Positions 27,968 to 36,048 are shown, counted from the first letter of the stretch. The stretch: DNA of 64,000 nt from Planctomycetes bacterium syqfu (GCA_020974905.1 CP087563.1:5456001-5520000), one strand, 5' to 3'. Program-made: numbers and translations. Notes: generated by a model from the sequence alone, not told the origin.

Positions 27968-28790
27968 TTATGTTGTGTACTTGAAGTACTTTTTAATTCG
28001 TTTTGCTATTTTATTTATATTTGTTCCATATTTTACCCTAGACAGATGTGTAAGTTTATGTCTGCGGTTGTTTGGCAATGATAGTGGAGGAAATGGCTCT
28101 CCTTTAAAAGCGGGGATCTGTTCTCCATCTGAAAGCTTTTTGATATACACTTCGTGATTGCTCAGATCAGTGAAGTGTGACGGGCGAAATTCTTCTCCAA
28201 AATCTTGAGCAAGTAATTCAGCATCTTTCGAACTAACACGAAAAGCAATATGAGTTCCAACATTTCCATAAATTGCGTCGTGAATTTGTTGATCAACTTG
28301 GCCCGAATACTGATGGCTCAACACAAGTGATAGTTTGTACTTGCGAGCTTCAGAAAGTATAGATGCAAAAGAATCCGTAGTGAAGTTTGAAAACTCGTCA
28401 ATGTACAAGTAAAACACTTGACGCTCTGATTCTGGAATATTGGCCCGTCCCATTGCAGCGAGTTGAAACTGTGTCACCAGCAATGCCCCAAGAAGATTGG
28501 CTTTGTCCTGGCCAAGTTTTCCTTTCGCAAGACTGGCAATCAAAATACGTCTATCATCCATCATGAACCGGGGATTGAAACCGCTGCGAATTTGCCCGAA
28601 AATGTTTCGGAACGGAGCAGCCATAAGTAATTGGCCAACCTTATTTTGGATCGGTGCAACGGCTTCACGCATAAAACGTTCGTCGTATTTTTCAAACTCA
28701 TTAACCCAAAATGATCTGATACTGGGGTCTTTGACTTGCTTCACTACCCAAGAGCGGTATTGGGCGTCAGTGAGCATTCGTTGGATAATG
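27968..28790 (-). pseudogene. C-terminal half of a VirD4/HerA-like conjugation ATPase
   Basis: Reading leftwards from about 28790, the protein begins abruptly inside the family at RMLTDAQYRSWVVKQVKDP and continues through MMDDRRILIASLAKGKLGQD, Walker B FYLYIDEFSNFTT and the sensor strand LSLVLSHQYSGQV to the normal C-terminus. The half with the Walker A loop is absent. An open frame does extend upstream to 29281, but that part is the antisense of a recombinase fragment and has no homology. It is similar in kind to, but clearly diverged from, the intact ATPase at 36049. Base composition is less AT-rich than the operon to its left. Confidence 0.75.
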
Positions 28791-28792
28791 GA

Positions 28793-29363
28793 CCTGAGGA
28801 ATGAATCAAAGGAAATCGAGCAGAAGCTCATCAGGCTCAATGAGGGGTACATGGAAGGGTCCTTTACTATTACAGAGTATGCTGATTTGAAGAATCCACT
28901 GGTAATTAAACAGCATGAATTATCACGAGAAATGACTGAAATCAGTGAAAGGCCGTTGGGATGGCTCGAACTTGCTAGAACTTTTATTTTGTCCAGTAAG
29001 TTAGCCGGATTTCTGGCAAAGTCCGATGATTTAGACGAACAATGCAAATTTCTCAAAAACGTTGGCTCGAACCACATTATTCGTGACAAAAAGTTGGAAT
29101 ACAGTCCCTTTGGCGTTTGGAAAAGTGTTGTTTTATATGGTCCGAATCGATCCGAGGATGTTTTGCTCCCTCGCGTGAGCGACGAATTTTCAGAGGATTT
29201 ATTAAAAGGTGAGCTCCCCACCTGGCTATCCGAATCTGTCCTTAAAAAAACACCTGTTATGTCCGTTGGACAATCGGACATTGCCCCTCCAACTACCCCT
29301 CCAAACGAAGTAGCGTGTAAATCAGCAGAGAATGGCTCTGTTGTTGTCTCATCGGGGAATTGA
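28793..29363 (+). pseudogene. C-terminal part of a large serine recombinase
   Basis: From about 28793 the plus-strand frame encodes DLRNESKEIEQKLIRLNEGY and ADLKNPLVIKQHELSREM, the coiled-coil of large serine recombinases, then the usual end (LKNVGSNHIIRDKKLEYSPFGVW). The catalytic N-terminal domain, recombinase domain and zinc ribbon are all missing. Sequence before 28793 is the antisense of the ATPase fragment. Not functional as an integrase. Confidence 0.72.
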
Positions 29364-29387
29364 CCACCCCCGACATTATATGGTTTG

Positions 29388-29428
29388 CCCCGACTTCCTC
29401 ACGGAGTCGGGGGCGTCGTCACCGACGC
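29388..29428. repeat. Two adjacent GC-rich hairpins after the recombinase fragment
   Basis: CCCCGAC...GTCGGGG at 29388-29412 and GCGTCG...CGACGC at 29413-29428 are back-to-back inverted repeats just past the recombinase stop. They could be remains of an attachment site or RNA hairpins. There is no downstream poly-T on either side. Confidence 0.3.
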
Positions 29429-29503
29429 GAAAAAATGAAGAAAGAGAGGAGGGGGAGTCAAACAGTCAAAAGTACAAAATGTCTTTTACAAGATTGTGTC
29501 CTT

Positions 29504-29541
29504 AAAAAAACCAGCATTGTGTCGCATGACACAATGCCGGT
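29504..29541 (-). terminator. Terminator of the HAF-hydrolase unit
   Basis: A 13-bp stem (CCAGCATTGTGTC / GACACAATGCCGG, one G-T pair) with a GCAT loop at 29511-29540. On the minus strand it is followed by seven U. It lies about 65 bases beyond the stop of the minus-strand hydrolase gene and ends that transcript. Confidence 0.78.
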
Positions 29542-29604
29542 TTGAAAAATGAAGTCACCTGTCAATTCGCAACTAAAAATTTCAACAACGATCACCCAAA
29601 GGAT

Positions 29605-31587
29605 TCATCGCCTGAAGATGTTAAAAAGTTTGTCGAGAACTTGGTCTTCGATTGGCGATGATTGCTTTGATTCGCTTGGTGTCTGGGATGTTTGGTTTTC
29701 AACCTTACCAGTTCGTGTCATTTCACCTGAATGGGTTGGATGGTTGCCCAATACCACGGAGATATCCAAGCCATAGCCAGAACCTGTTGATTGCAGATAC
29801 CATTGATATGGCCATGCATGGTCACTGATGTATGTTTTCCATGGTAAGTTGAGAAGTGAATGATTGGGATTGGTTTTCGTGAGGTCTTTGTTGAAGCAAT
29901 AGTCTAGGCGACAACCTGTTTCGCCAATGTGGGTCTTTGCTTCAATCAGGTTGAAGTGACCATCATAATATTGCTCGGCAAAATCTGCGTATTGGCCTAA
30001 GTCGTCATTGCCAACACGATTCACTGGCACATACGCATCAAGGAATGTCACCAGTACAAAGCAATCCTTCGTATTGATCTTTCGGGCAATCTCGTTGATT
30101 TCCCATGACCCAGCACTATGTCCAATCAGGTGCACTTTGGCATAGTTTCGTTTGGAGTAGGCAGTGCCAAGGACAATGCCTGATTGTTTGGCCTGCTCAA
30201 CAACTGCAATGGTGCCCAGCGGGTCCAGTGCATCACGCTCAACAGGTTTTGATGCTTCCCGCCAATCATGGGCAATGATGTCCCAGCGTGACAGTTCGCC
30301 ACGTTTGGAAAGATCATTCTCAAAGTGTTGCTTAAGATCACTTACCCAACCATCTGCATTGCTGTTGAATCCATGCGTGATGAAAAGCAGATTGCGTCTA
30401 CTTGAGTCTTCTACCGGTGCAGATGGCAACTCAATACTGACCGTTGTTGGATCGTGGCCTTTGGGTGTAGCAATGATGCCAAGTACCACGGATTGTCTGG
30501 TCTTGGGATGGGTGAAAATTCCCGAGCCGACAATCTGGCCATACTGGTTGATGCCAGTTGGTGGCATGGTAAATGGGATATCCAAACTGTTTTCGGATTT
30601 GAGATGTTTGTTGAATATGGCCCGTGGTTCACCTGGCTTCCATATACACCCAACCTTGTCATTCATCAGACTACCCAAAACAATCCCTGAATCTGTAATT
30701 ACGGTGGCATGATCTGTTGTCTTGTGAAGCCCCTTGCCAAAGACGATATATGTACCATCTTTGAATATGCCTGCCCGATTTATATTCCCAACAATCTTTT
30801 GGACGACACCAACAGTCCCGGCGATATCCCCATGATTGTTGATGTCATACGCTTTGGCCATGAAGCTTCTATTGCCATTACTCTGAGTAATTGACGGTGG
30901 CACACTCATCGTTTTGTTTTCGTAGATAAATGCTGTACGCTTGTTGGCGTTATATGCAGTGCCGACAATTTGAAATTTGTCATTTACGGCACTTGCTTCG
31001 TAATTGAAATCTTTGCACCCGTGGAGCGTTCCTAAATTCGTCAATGTGCCGTTGTACAGCGAAAACGCACGCCTCCAGCGACCGTGTGTTTGCATTTCCC
31101 CCACAATACAACCTGCGTTGTTAATGTCGCATGCTGTACTTTCACCTCGACCAAGTTCGGTAAGTTCCCGCATCGTGCCGTTTTCCCAAAGAAAAGCACG
31201 CTTTATATTGCCATCCGTCATGGACTGGCCAACGATCTGGCCTTTGTCGTTAATGGCAGTTGCTTTGCTTGATCGATTGGGAAGTGTGCTGAGGTACACG
31301 TCATCGGTGTTTGTTATTGCATTTCGTAATGTACCGAGATACGTCATCTTGCCATCACGGTACAGAATGGCTTGTGTTTCTCCTTTCTTTCCATCTTTGG
31401 TTGTTCGCTTGCGAACGGTATACCCACACGCATGACCGAGATTATTGATACCTGTCAAAAATACATCTTGACCATCTGGTGTATCTATCAATTTGCATGT
31501 GTATTCATTATCTGCTGCTTGTGCGACACTGATGCTACAAACGGCAACAATCAAGAATGTGTTGATTTGTTGAAAAAGGTCAGTCAT
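29605..31587 (-). CDS. Exported HAF-repeat beta-propeller fused to an alpha/beta hydrolase
   Basis: 660 residues. The start at 31587 is set by a perfect AAGGAGG seven bases upstream; an in-frame ATG 33 bases earlier lacks one. A signal peptide (LIVAVCSISVAQAAD) ends near residue 26. Residues about 30-380 contain at least six repeats built on INxxGxIVGxxxxxGxxRAFLWENG-like units in shorter variants (INDKGQIVGQ, INNAGCIVGE, VNDKFQIVGT, INNHGDIAGT, INQYGQIVGS), the extracellular HAF repeat, which should fold as a propeller. Residues about 400-570 form an alpha/beta hydrolase with LLFITHGFNSN and the nucleophile elbow HLIGHSAGSWE. Fusion of the two is unusual. Last gene of a three-gene minus-strand unit. 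Confidence 0.8.
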   Translation of the reverse strand: MTDLFQQINTFLIVAVCSISVAQAADNEYTCKLIDTPDGQDVFLTGINNLGHACGYTVRKRTTKDGKKGETQAILYRDGKMTYLGTLRNAITNTDDVYLSTLPNRSSKATAINDKGQIVGQSMTDGNIKRAFLWENGTMRELTELGRGESTACDINNAGCIVGEMQTHGRWRRAFSLYNGTLTNLGTLHGCKDFNYEASAVNDKFQIVGTAYNANKRTAFIYENKTMSVPPSITQSNGNRSFMAKAYDINNHGDIAGTVGVVQKIVGNINRAGIFKDGTYIVFGKGLHKTTDHATVITDSGIVLGSLMNDKVGCIWKPGEPRAIFNKHLKSENSLDIPFTMPPTGINQYGQIVGSGIFTHPKTRQSVVLGIIATPKGHDPTTVSIELPSAPVEDSSRRNLLFITHGFNSNADGWVSDLKQHFENDLSKRGELSRWDIIAHDWREASKPVERDALDPLGTIAVVEQAKQSGIVLGTAYSKRNYAKVHLIGHSAGSWEINEIARKINTKDCFVLVTFLDAYVPVNRVGNDDLGQYADFAEQYYDGHFNLIEAKTHIGETGCRLDYCFNKDLTKTNPNHSLLNLPWKTYISDHAWPYQWYLQSTGSGYGLDISVVLGNHPTHSGEMTRTGKVENQTSQTPSESKQSSPIEDQVLDKLFNIFRR

Positions 31588-31622
31588 TGGTGTCCTCCTT
31601 GCCGCAGATACCCACGGCATGG

Positions 31623-31808
31623 TTATTCGTTATCTGTCGTACTCGGTATTGCATCTGCAACATCCTTGACGTCTTCGGCAGTCTTCTTGCCGGTGGTGAT
31701 GACATCACTGATGTCACGGAAGCCGTCGGTAACGGTTTGCAGTCCTTCACAGCCGGACAGGAACATGAACGCGACAAGGCAAACGGTAAAAATGATTCGA
31801 GATTTCAT
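31623..31808 (-). CDS. Small lipoprotein
   Basis: 61 residues from the ATG at 31808, preceded by AAAGGAA. It has a lipoprotein signal: a basic start (MKSR), a hydrophobic core and the lipobox LSGC with Cys near residue 19. The mature part is short, helical and acidic (DVITTGKKTAEDVKDVADAI), like an entericidin-type or spacer lipoprotein. Lies 35 bases upstream of the HAF-hydrolase gene and 58 bases after the small membrane protein, so they form one unit. Function unknown. Confidence 0.7.
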   Translation of the reverse strand: MKSRIIFTVCLVAFMFLSGCEGLQTVTDGFRDISDVITTGKKTAEDVKDVADAIPSTTDNE

Positions 31809-31866
31809 CGAAGTTTCCTTTGAAGATGATTGGTTTTGAAAGTGGATACAAGAAATTGTGAACGGT

Positions 31867-32145
31867 TCAGGACGGTACTTTTTCATCTGATTTGTATTCG
31901 TGCTGGGCTTCGGCAATCATTTCTGCCTGCTTCTTCATCATGCTTAGTCGGTACTCATGGATGATGCAGTAGAAAGCGTGATAGAAGCTGATGAGCCAAG
32001 GAATGATGCCGATGAAAAACCAGATCGTGCATAATGCGATGACATACAGGATTGAGTGAATGATGGCCGCAATCCATCTTTTCTTGATGAAGAAGTAGAG
32101 CGGTGAACAGAAGAACGCGAGACAGAGTGATGGAAGCATCCCCAT
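31867..32145 (-). CDS. Small two-helix membrane protein
   Basis: 92 residues. Two or three hydrophobic stretches (LCLAFFCSPLYFFI at 7-20; AAIIHSILYVIALCTIWFFI about 26-45 and IIPWLISFYHAFYCII to 62) resemble the YqaE/Pmp3 or superinfection-immunity small-protein families, followed by a charged helical tail (MMKKQAEMIAEAQHEYKSDE). The start has AAGAAAGG upstream. It is the first gene after the structured leader RNA and 29 bases past its poly-U, so its expression may depend on read-through of that leader. Function unknown. Confidence 0.65.
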   Translation of the reverse strand: MGMLPSLCLAFFCSPLYFFIKKRWIAAIIHSILYVIALCTIWFFIGIIPWLISFYHAFYCIIHEYRLSMMKKQAEMIAEAQHEYKSDEKVPS

Positions 32146-32173
32146 GGTTGAACCTTTCTTGCCCTGTGGGCAT

Positions 32174-32334
32174 AAAAAAACGGGGCCGAGTGTCCGACGG
32201 ACTCACCATTTGCCCGCGCTACCACAGCGCTCACACGTGGATATATCCGCCGGGCGCTTGACCCCGAACGGGGAGCACCCAGCAAACGCCTTATGTGTGA
32301 AGTCCCGAAAAATCGGGGTGGTAGTTTGGGCAAA
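32174..32334 (-). ncRNA. Structured leader RNA ending in a terminator (riboswitch-like or 6S-like)
   Basis: Minus-strand RNA of about 160 bases. The ends pair over a long distance: TTTGCCC with GGGCAAA (32328-32334 with 32209-32215) and CTACCAC with GTGGTAG. Inside are a hairpin CCCGATTTTTCGGG, a stem TCACAC/GTGTGA and a rod closed by CTGGG/CCCGG and CCCCG/CGGGG. An imperfect hairpin (GAGTCC.GGACACTC) and seven U at 32180-32174 complete it. A gene starts only 29 bases later, as in transcription-attenuating riboswitches; but an independent 6S-like rod-shaped RNA would also fit. A possible promoter is TTGAAT, 17 bases, CTATTT just upstream. No known class recognised. Confidence 0.5.
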
Positions 32335-32345
32335 TAGGCGATTAC

Positions 32346-32707
32346 ATTTGCAATATTCAAATTGTTGAAGAAACGGTGTTACGCTTCGGTGGTTTATCTC
32401 CCTAATTGCTTATGGGTTCAAAATGCGAGTATATCGTGATCATTTTCTTGGAACAAGACTGTGACTGATCCGCCTGCCAGATTGTCTTATCGGTCGTTGC
32501 CAATAACAATAAATGGCAGTCTGTCCTTTGAGAAGGCAGTCTGTGACATATTCTTAAGTTGTTTTAAGTAAAAGATTTGCTGACCAATAGTTGCTTCAGG
32601 CTTAATGGCATTCTGTTTGCCGTATGAAATGCCATGGCATATGACGTTTTCATGTCAGATCGTTAGGCGGCAGGTATTGTAGGGACTTATTGCTTGAAAG
32701 GCAAATC
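32346..32707. other. Non-coding gap between the leader RNA and the Pycsar-like operon
   Basis: About 360 bases with no gene. It must carry divergent promoters for the leader RNA (minus strand) and the cyclase operon (plus strand). The only structure seen is a pair of direct repeats at 32515-32544. A GAAAGG ribosome-binding site precedes the cyclase ATG. Confidence 0.4.
32515..32544. promoter_or_regulatory. Direct repeats GGCAGTCTGT spaced 20 bp
   Basis: Two identical 10-base copies of GGCAGTCTGT at 32515-32524 and 32535-32544, start to start 20 bases, which is two helix turns. Candidate operator for a regulator of the cyclase operon about 165 bases downstream. Confidence 0.35.
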
Positions 32708-34216
32708 ATGGATGATCGACGAACTGTAAGAAACTTATCTGGATTGCAGGATATTTTAGAAGCAACAATAAATCCAGGTGAAATTTTAACCAACCGAGGC
32801 TTGATTTCTCATATATACATTAAGCTTGATTTTGAATCCCAATTTGAAAATGCTACAAACGCTGATGATGCGAGAAGTTTTTTGCGTGCTGTTGCTAGGG
32901 GAGCAACGGTGGCCGAATCAATAGCCAGACGCCATAGCGGAAATGTTTTAGAAGTTCAAGGGTCAACTTTGCATGTTGCTCTTCCATCTGGAAATCCTGA
33001 TGCAACATTTGTTGTTGATTACGTGCAAGCTGTTCATCAGGCCTTTAAGGTTCTTTTTGCCAATCCTTCTATTATAAATGGTTGGCGTATGGCTTGTGAT
33101 ACGGGCTTTACTTTGGTTATTCATGATAGGGATGTTCACGACGACACGTCCTTTATTTCACTAGGTGACTCTGCCAATAATCCAGCCAAGTACTTATATA
33201 AAGAATTGAGTTTACCTGAGGATGAGAGAAAATTACAAAAATATCACTTGGCATTATGCTCACCTGCGGGTGTTTGGCTATCTCGTCCAATTGATGAACT
33301 GGCCTCTGGAATAGTCGAGGACTTTAGTGGTATCGGTGAAATTGCTCGAAAGCAAGACATGTTAGTAACTTTACGTAATGCAGGTTTTAAATCGACTTTA
33401 ATCACAGCAAGTGCGGCTCCGATTCAACCCGCTGGTATGCCAGGCTCACCAACAAGTGATCTCCCCGACACATACTTTGGATGGGTAATGAGGGCAGACT
33501 TAGATGGTTTTACCAAACGAGTGAAAGAATGTCAGGATGATGATAGTAAGCTTAATGAGCTCGCTGAGCAGTTTACTAAATTAATGTCTGCGGCAACCCA
33601 ATTTACTCATGAGCATTCAGAGACTTTGGCGCAGTTACCATGGGCCGGAGACAACTACACTGTTGCTGCTGTTTTTACCACTAGGGACGATTACGAGGAT
33701 GCGGCAGAGAAAAGACCAATAGAGCTGGCTCTTGACTTCTCGGAAGTGATGGATGATTTGGCCCAAAAAGTAGGTTTTGGGGGATGGGCGTACGGAATTG
33801 CAGGTGGTGAAGTTCATGGCAGTGCGAAAGCAAACATTTTTATTGGCGGAATTGAATTTCAAGGGCGAAGGATGTTGGTGGGTGCTGGTGAAGGGTTTGG
33901 TAGAAGTTTTCAAGCATTTGGTTCAGTTAACCCAGCTCAATCCCAAGTTGCATGTTTTGTGCCCGATGTAAGAAAATTACGTGATGAATACAAAAACACG
34001 TTTAAACCAGCACGTAATTATGACGGCCAGGTATCATCGCTTTATAGAATTGCGGAAATAAATGAGCTCGAAGAATCAAGAGATGAAATATATACTGCCC
34101 CAAGAAGTACGGTTGTCACATCCAGCAATGGTACGGCAAATACGATCCAAGTCAGGCAGCATTTCAGTCAGAAAGATAGCTCAATTTCGAAATCTGCTTT
34201 CGACTCATTTAAATGA
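32708..34216 (+). CDS. Pycsar-like class III nucleotide cyclase, tandem domains
   Basis: 502 residues from the ATG at 32708, which has GAAAGG upstream. Two cyclase folds in tandem. The first (about 35-190) keeps the shape (NVLEVQGSTLHVALPSG, INGWRMACDTG, ISLGDSANNPAKYLYKE) but has Ser where the second metal Asp should be, so it is probably inactive. The second (about 255-440) has RADLDGFTKRV with metal Asp 264 or 266, LPWAGDNYTVAAVF with metal Asp 315, and WAYGIAGGEVHG, and looks active. It would make a cyclic mononucleotide on phage infection if it is a Pycsar cyclase. The membrane effector gene two positions downstream supports that reading. The C-terminal 60 residues are low-complexity. 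The next gene overlaps its 3' end. Confidence 0.78.
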   Translation: MDDRRTVRNLSGLQDILEATINPGEILTNRGLISHIYIKLDFESQFENATNADDARSFLRAVARGATVAESIARRHSGNVLEVQGSTLHVALPSGNPDATFVVDYVQAVHQAFKVLFANPSIINGWRMACDTGFTLVIHDRDVHDDTSFISLGDSANNPAKYLYKELSLPEDERKLQKYHLALCSPAGVWLSRPIDELASGIVEDFSGIGEIARKQDMLVTLRNAGFKSTLITASAAPIQPAGMPGSPTSDLPDTYFGWVMRADLDGFTKRVKECQDDDSKLNELAEQFTKLMSAATQFTHEHSETLAQLPWAGDNYTVAAVFTTRDDYEDAAEKRPIELALDFSEVMDDLAQKVGFGGWAYGIAGGEVHGSAKANIFIGGIEFQGRRMLVGAGEGFGRSFQAFGSVNPAQSQVACFVPDVRKLRDEYKNTFKPARNYDGQVSSLYRIAEINELEESRDEIYTAPRSTVVTSSNGTANTIQVRQHFSQKDSSISKSAFDSFK

Positions 34217-34682
34217 TGAGTCGTTGAAAATTTTACCTTCTGGGTCGCACTGTCTCACTGGTGTTCTAAAGACGAATTCAGTCTTAGTCCCAGCAAAAAT
34301 AAGGGTTTATTATTCACATCGTTTTAGTTGGTTAAGGAAGAATCCGCCAGTTGTGTATTGTGATGAGCCGTGGATGAGGGATTGTGCAGATTGGCATAAT
34401 TCAAAAGAACATGGCATGTGTTGGGTTTTAAATAATGAATGGCGAGAATATCAAGGATGGAAGAACAAACCATCGAGTCTTGTAATTGAAGAGGGTGTTC
34501 ATTGGCTTATAGAATCAACGTCTTTGCTAATCAATAGGCATCATATTGGGAATAAACGTAATTACGAGAAGTGGCCTGAAAAATGGCTCGCATGGAAGCA
34601 TTATGAGGAAGGTGTGAGGCAGTATGAGCAAGAAAAGCGAAGAGGGAAACGAGCAAAAAAAGGAAGGTATCGGCAGACTTGA
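34062..34682 (+). CDS. E2-like (ubiquitin-conjugating fold) protein in the Pycsar-like operon
   Basis: Up to 206 residues. Starts at 34062, 34083 and 34128 are all possible and all lie inside the cyclase gene; the recognisable domain begins only near residue 35 (KIAQFRNLLSTHL), so 34128 would suffice. The pattern after it fits prokaryotic E2 proteins: LPSGSHCLTGVLKT, a strand AKIRVYYSH, PVVYCDEPW, then a His followed by GMCWVLNNEW with the candidate catalytic Cys 120, and a C-terminal helix WLIESTSLL...WLAWKHYEEG. No E1 or JAB partner is nearby, as in E2-only CBASS. It may modify the cyclase or the effector. Not a family I have seen named in Pycsar loci. Confidence 0.52.
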   Translation: MSSKNQEMKYILPQEVRLSHPAMVRQIRSKSGSISVRKIAQFRNLLSTHLNDESLKILPSGSHCLTGVLKTNSVLVPAKIRVYYSHRFSWLRKNPPVVYCDEPWMRDCADWHNSKEHGMCWVLNNEWREYQGWKNKPSSLVIEEGVHWLIESTSLLINRHHIGNKRNYEKWPEKWLAWKHYEEGVRQYEQEKRRGKRAKKGRYRQT

Positions 34683-35316
34683 TTTTTACGAAACTGTTGA
34701 GCACTTTCAAAAAGGATATGAAAATGCTCAGGCTACCACGCGGTTTATGGATACTAAAGCTTCGGCTGTCATTGCTGTTGTGCCAGTAATTATAGCTGCT
34801 CTTATTCAAAGTTTCGCATGGTTTAAAGGGTGGGTGTACTGGAGTCAAACTGTTGACGTTGTTGGTGCTTGGGTTCCGTCAATTATTTGGTTTTACATAT
34901 TGATATATGGGGTATGGATTGTTTTCTCTGTTTGGATGACACTTACTAACGCTTTTTGTGCATTATTGCCAAGAGATACAGGCGATTCTGGATCAAGTAT
35001 CCTTTTTCCTTTCAATCTCAACGTGTTTGTCAGATCGAAAAAAAATGTGAATGATATGGCCGCACGGATTAATCTGTTTGTAGAAGGAGCGACAAGAGCA
35101 GATGTACATTCGGATTATAAAAGGCAATTGTTAAGAATGTCGGATATTGTTGCAATTAAAATGTCTTGTGTGCAGCGTTCGGTCAGACATTTGCAGCTTC
35201 TATTGAAATTGTCGTTGATATTTGTTGTCTTGTTGGTCATTCAAGTTTTCTACAGTGTTGCAATTATTAACATTGCGGCGTGGCCTTCATTTGTCTTGAT
35301 TTTTTGGGCCAAGTAA
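34624..35316 (+). CDS. PycTM-like membrane effector (DUF5706 type)
   Basis: 230 residues; the start overlaps the E2-like gene by 59 bases and has GAGG upstream. The hallmark segment MDTKASAVIAVVPVIIAALI (about 38-57) is the DTKAS helix of Pycsar transmembrane effectors. A second helix follows (SIIWFYILIYGVWIVFSVW, about 86-104), then a soluble helical part (DYKRQLLRMSDIVAIKMSCV, about 160-180) and a closing hydrophobic pair from about 192. In known systems the cyclase product makes this protein damage the inner membrane and stops phage spread. Function here is inferred from the fold and from the cyclase two genes upstream. Confidence 0.72.
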   Translation: MSKKSEEGNEQKKEGIGRLDFYETVEHFQKGYENAQATTRFMDTKASAVIAVVPVIIAALIQSFAWFKGWVYWSQTVDVVGAWVPSIIWFYILIYGVWIVFSVWMTLTNAFCALLPRDTGDSGSSILFPFNLNVFVRSKKNVNDMAARINLFVEGATRADVHSDYKRQLLRMSDIVAIKMSCVQRSVRHLQLLLKLSLIFVVLLVIQVFYSVAIINIAAWPSFVLIFWAK

Positions 35317-35409
35317 TATCAGAATAATTGGTTTTGCTTGATAGACAAGTCTGGTAATGGCGTTATCCAGTTGCATTTCATTCAAGTAATTGTCATCACA
35401 CAAAAATCC

Positions 35410-35438
35410 TTGACATCATTCCACTTGCCGTTGACAAT
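35410..35438 (+). promoter_or_regulatory. Candidate sigma-70-type promoter of the mobile cassette
   Basis: TTGACA at 35410-35415, a 17-base spacer, then GACAAT at 35433-35438 (four of six match the consensus). It stands about 90 bases before the start of the 170-residue gene. A second TTGACA at 35431 has no good partner. Confidence 0.35.
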
Positions 35439-35534
35439 AAAATCCACGTTTGGGGTTCGGGCCGGGGCTGTTGGTTAGGCATTTTTTGCTCCGTAGTACA
35501 TCTACATTTCATTCCTTTTCTGGGAGGTTTTGTC

Positions 35535-36047
35535 ATGTCTGCACCTGTCAGGCGAGCAACGCCAAGTCATGTCTTTTCTCACTGGTTCAAGATGATCGAT
35601 GGGCTCAAATTCTCACCAACCGAGTTTTATTCCTCGGTTGAAACCCACCTTCAGAAACACGCAATACCAGACCTGAAAATCTTACAGGTGACCTGCAAAG
35701 AAGGAGGCGTCCTGTCAGCTAACCGTCTGTATCTACGGATCATACGTAAAGGCAAGATTTTCGACATCTGTGGAGCGCCATTTGGTTCAGGATTCTTTGT
35801 TTCGTGGTGGTTGGGGGATAAGCCACCGACTTCACTTCAGAAATTCCTCACATTACTCTCCTACATTCCATTTCTTGGAGCTATGTTTCAAAACGGTTCT
35901 GATTCCACGTATTACCAAATCGATACCATGCTGATGTTTCAACAGGCAGTACATTCCGCGGTTTCAGAGGCAGTTGATGAAGTTGTTGAGGCTCAAGGAT
36001 TACGGCCACTGACCGAACTGGAAAAACAACCCAACATGAATATCTGA
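35535..36047 (+). CDS. Conserved-looking small protein of the ATPase-recombinase cassette
   Basis: 170 residues with a strong GGGAGG ribosome-binding site. It has a mixed fold and one moderately hydrophobic stretch (LTLLSYIPFLGAMF, about 105-118), too short and loop-like to be sure of a membrane segment. No family recognised. Its stop is one base before the start of the large ATPase gene, so the two are almost certainly co-translated and may act together, for example as a substrate or membrane adaptor of the ATPase. No signal peptide. Confidence 0.62.
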   Translation: MSAPVRRATPSHVFSHWFKMIDGLKFSPTEFYSSVETHLQKHAIPDLKILQVTCKEGGVLSANRLYLRIIRKGKIFDICGAPFGSGFFVSWWLGDKPPTSLQKFLTLLSYIPFLGAMFQNGSDSTYYQIDTMLMFQQAVHSAVSEAVDEVVEAQGLRPLTELEKQPNMNI

Positions 36048-36048
36048 C

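Noticed and set aside
28497-28790. N-terminal third of an open frame reading into the recombinase fragment
   Set aside because: It is the antisense of the ATPase fragment and has no domain; the true homology begins near 28793.
28791-29281. Upstream part of the minus-strand frame joined to the ATPase fragment
   Set aside because: It is the antisense of the recombinase fragment, so it is not the ATPase N-terminus.
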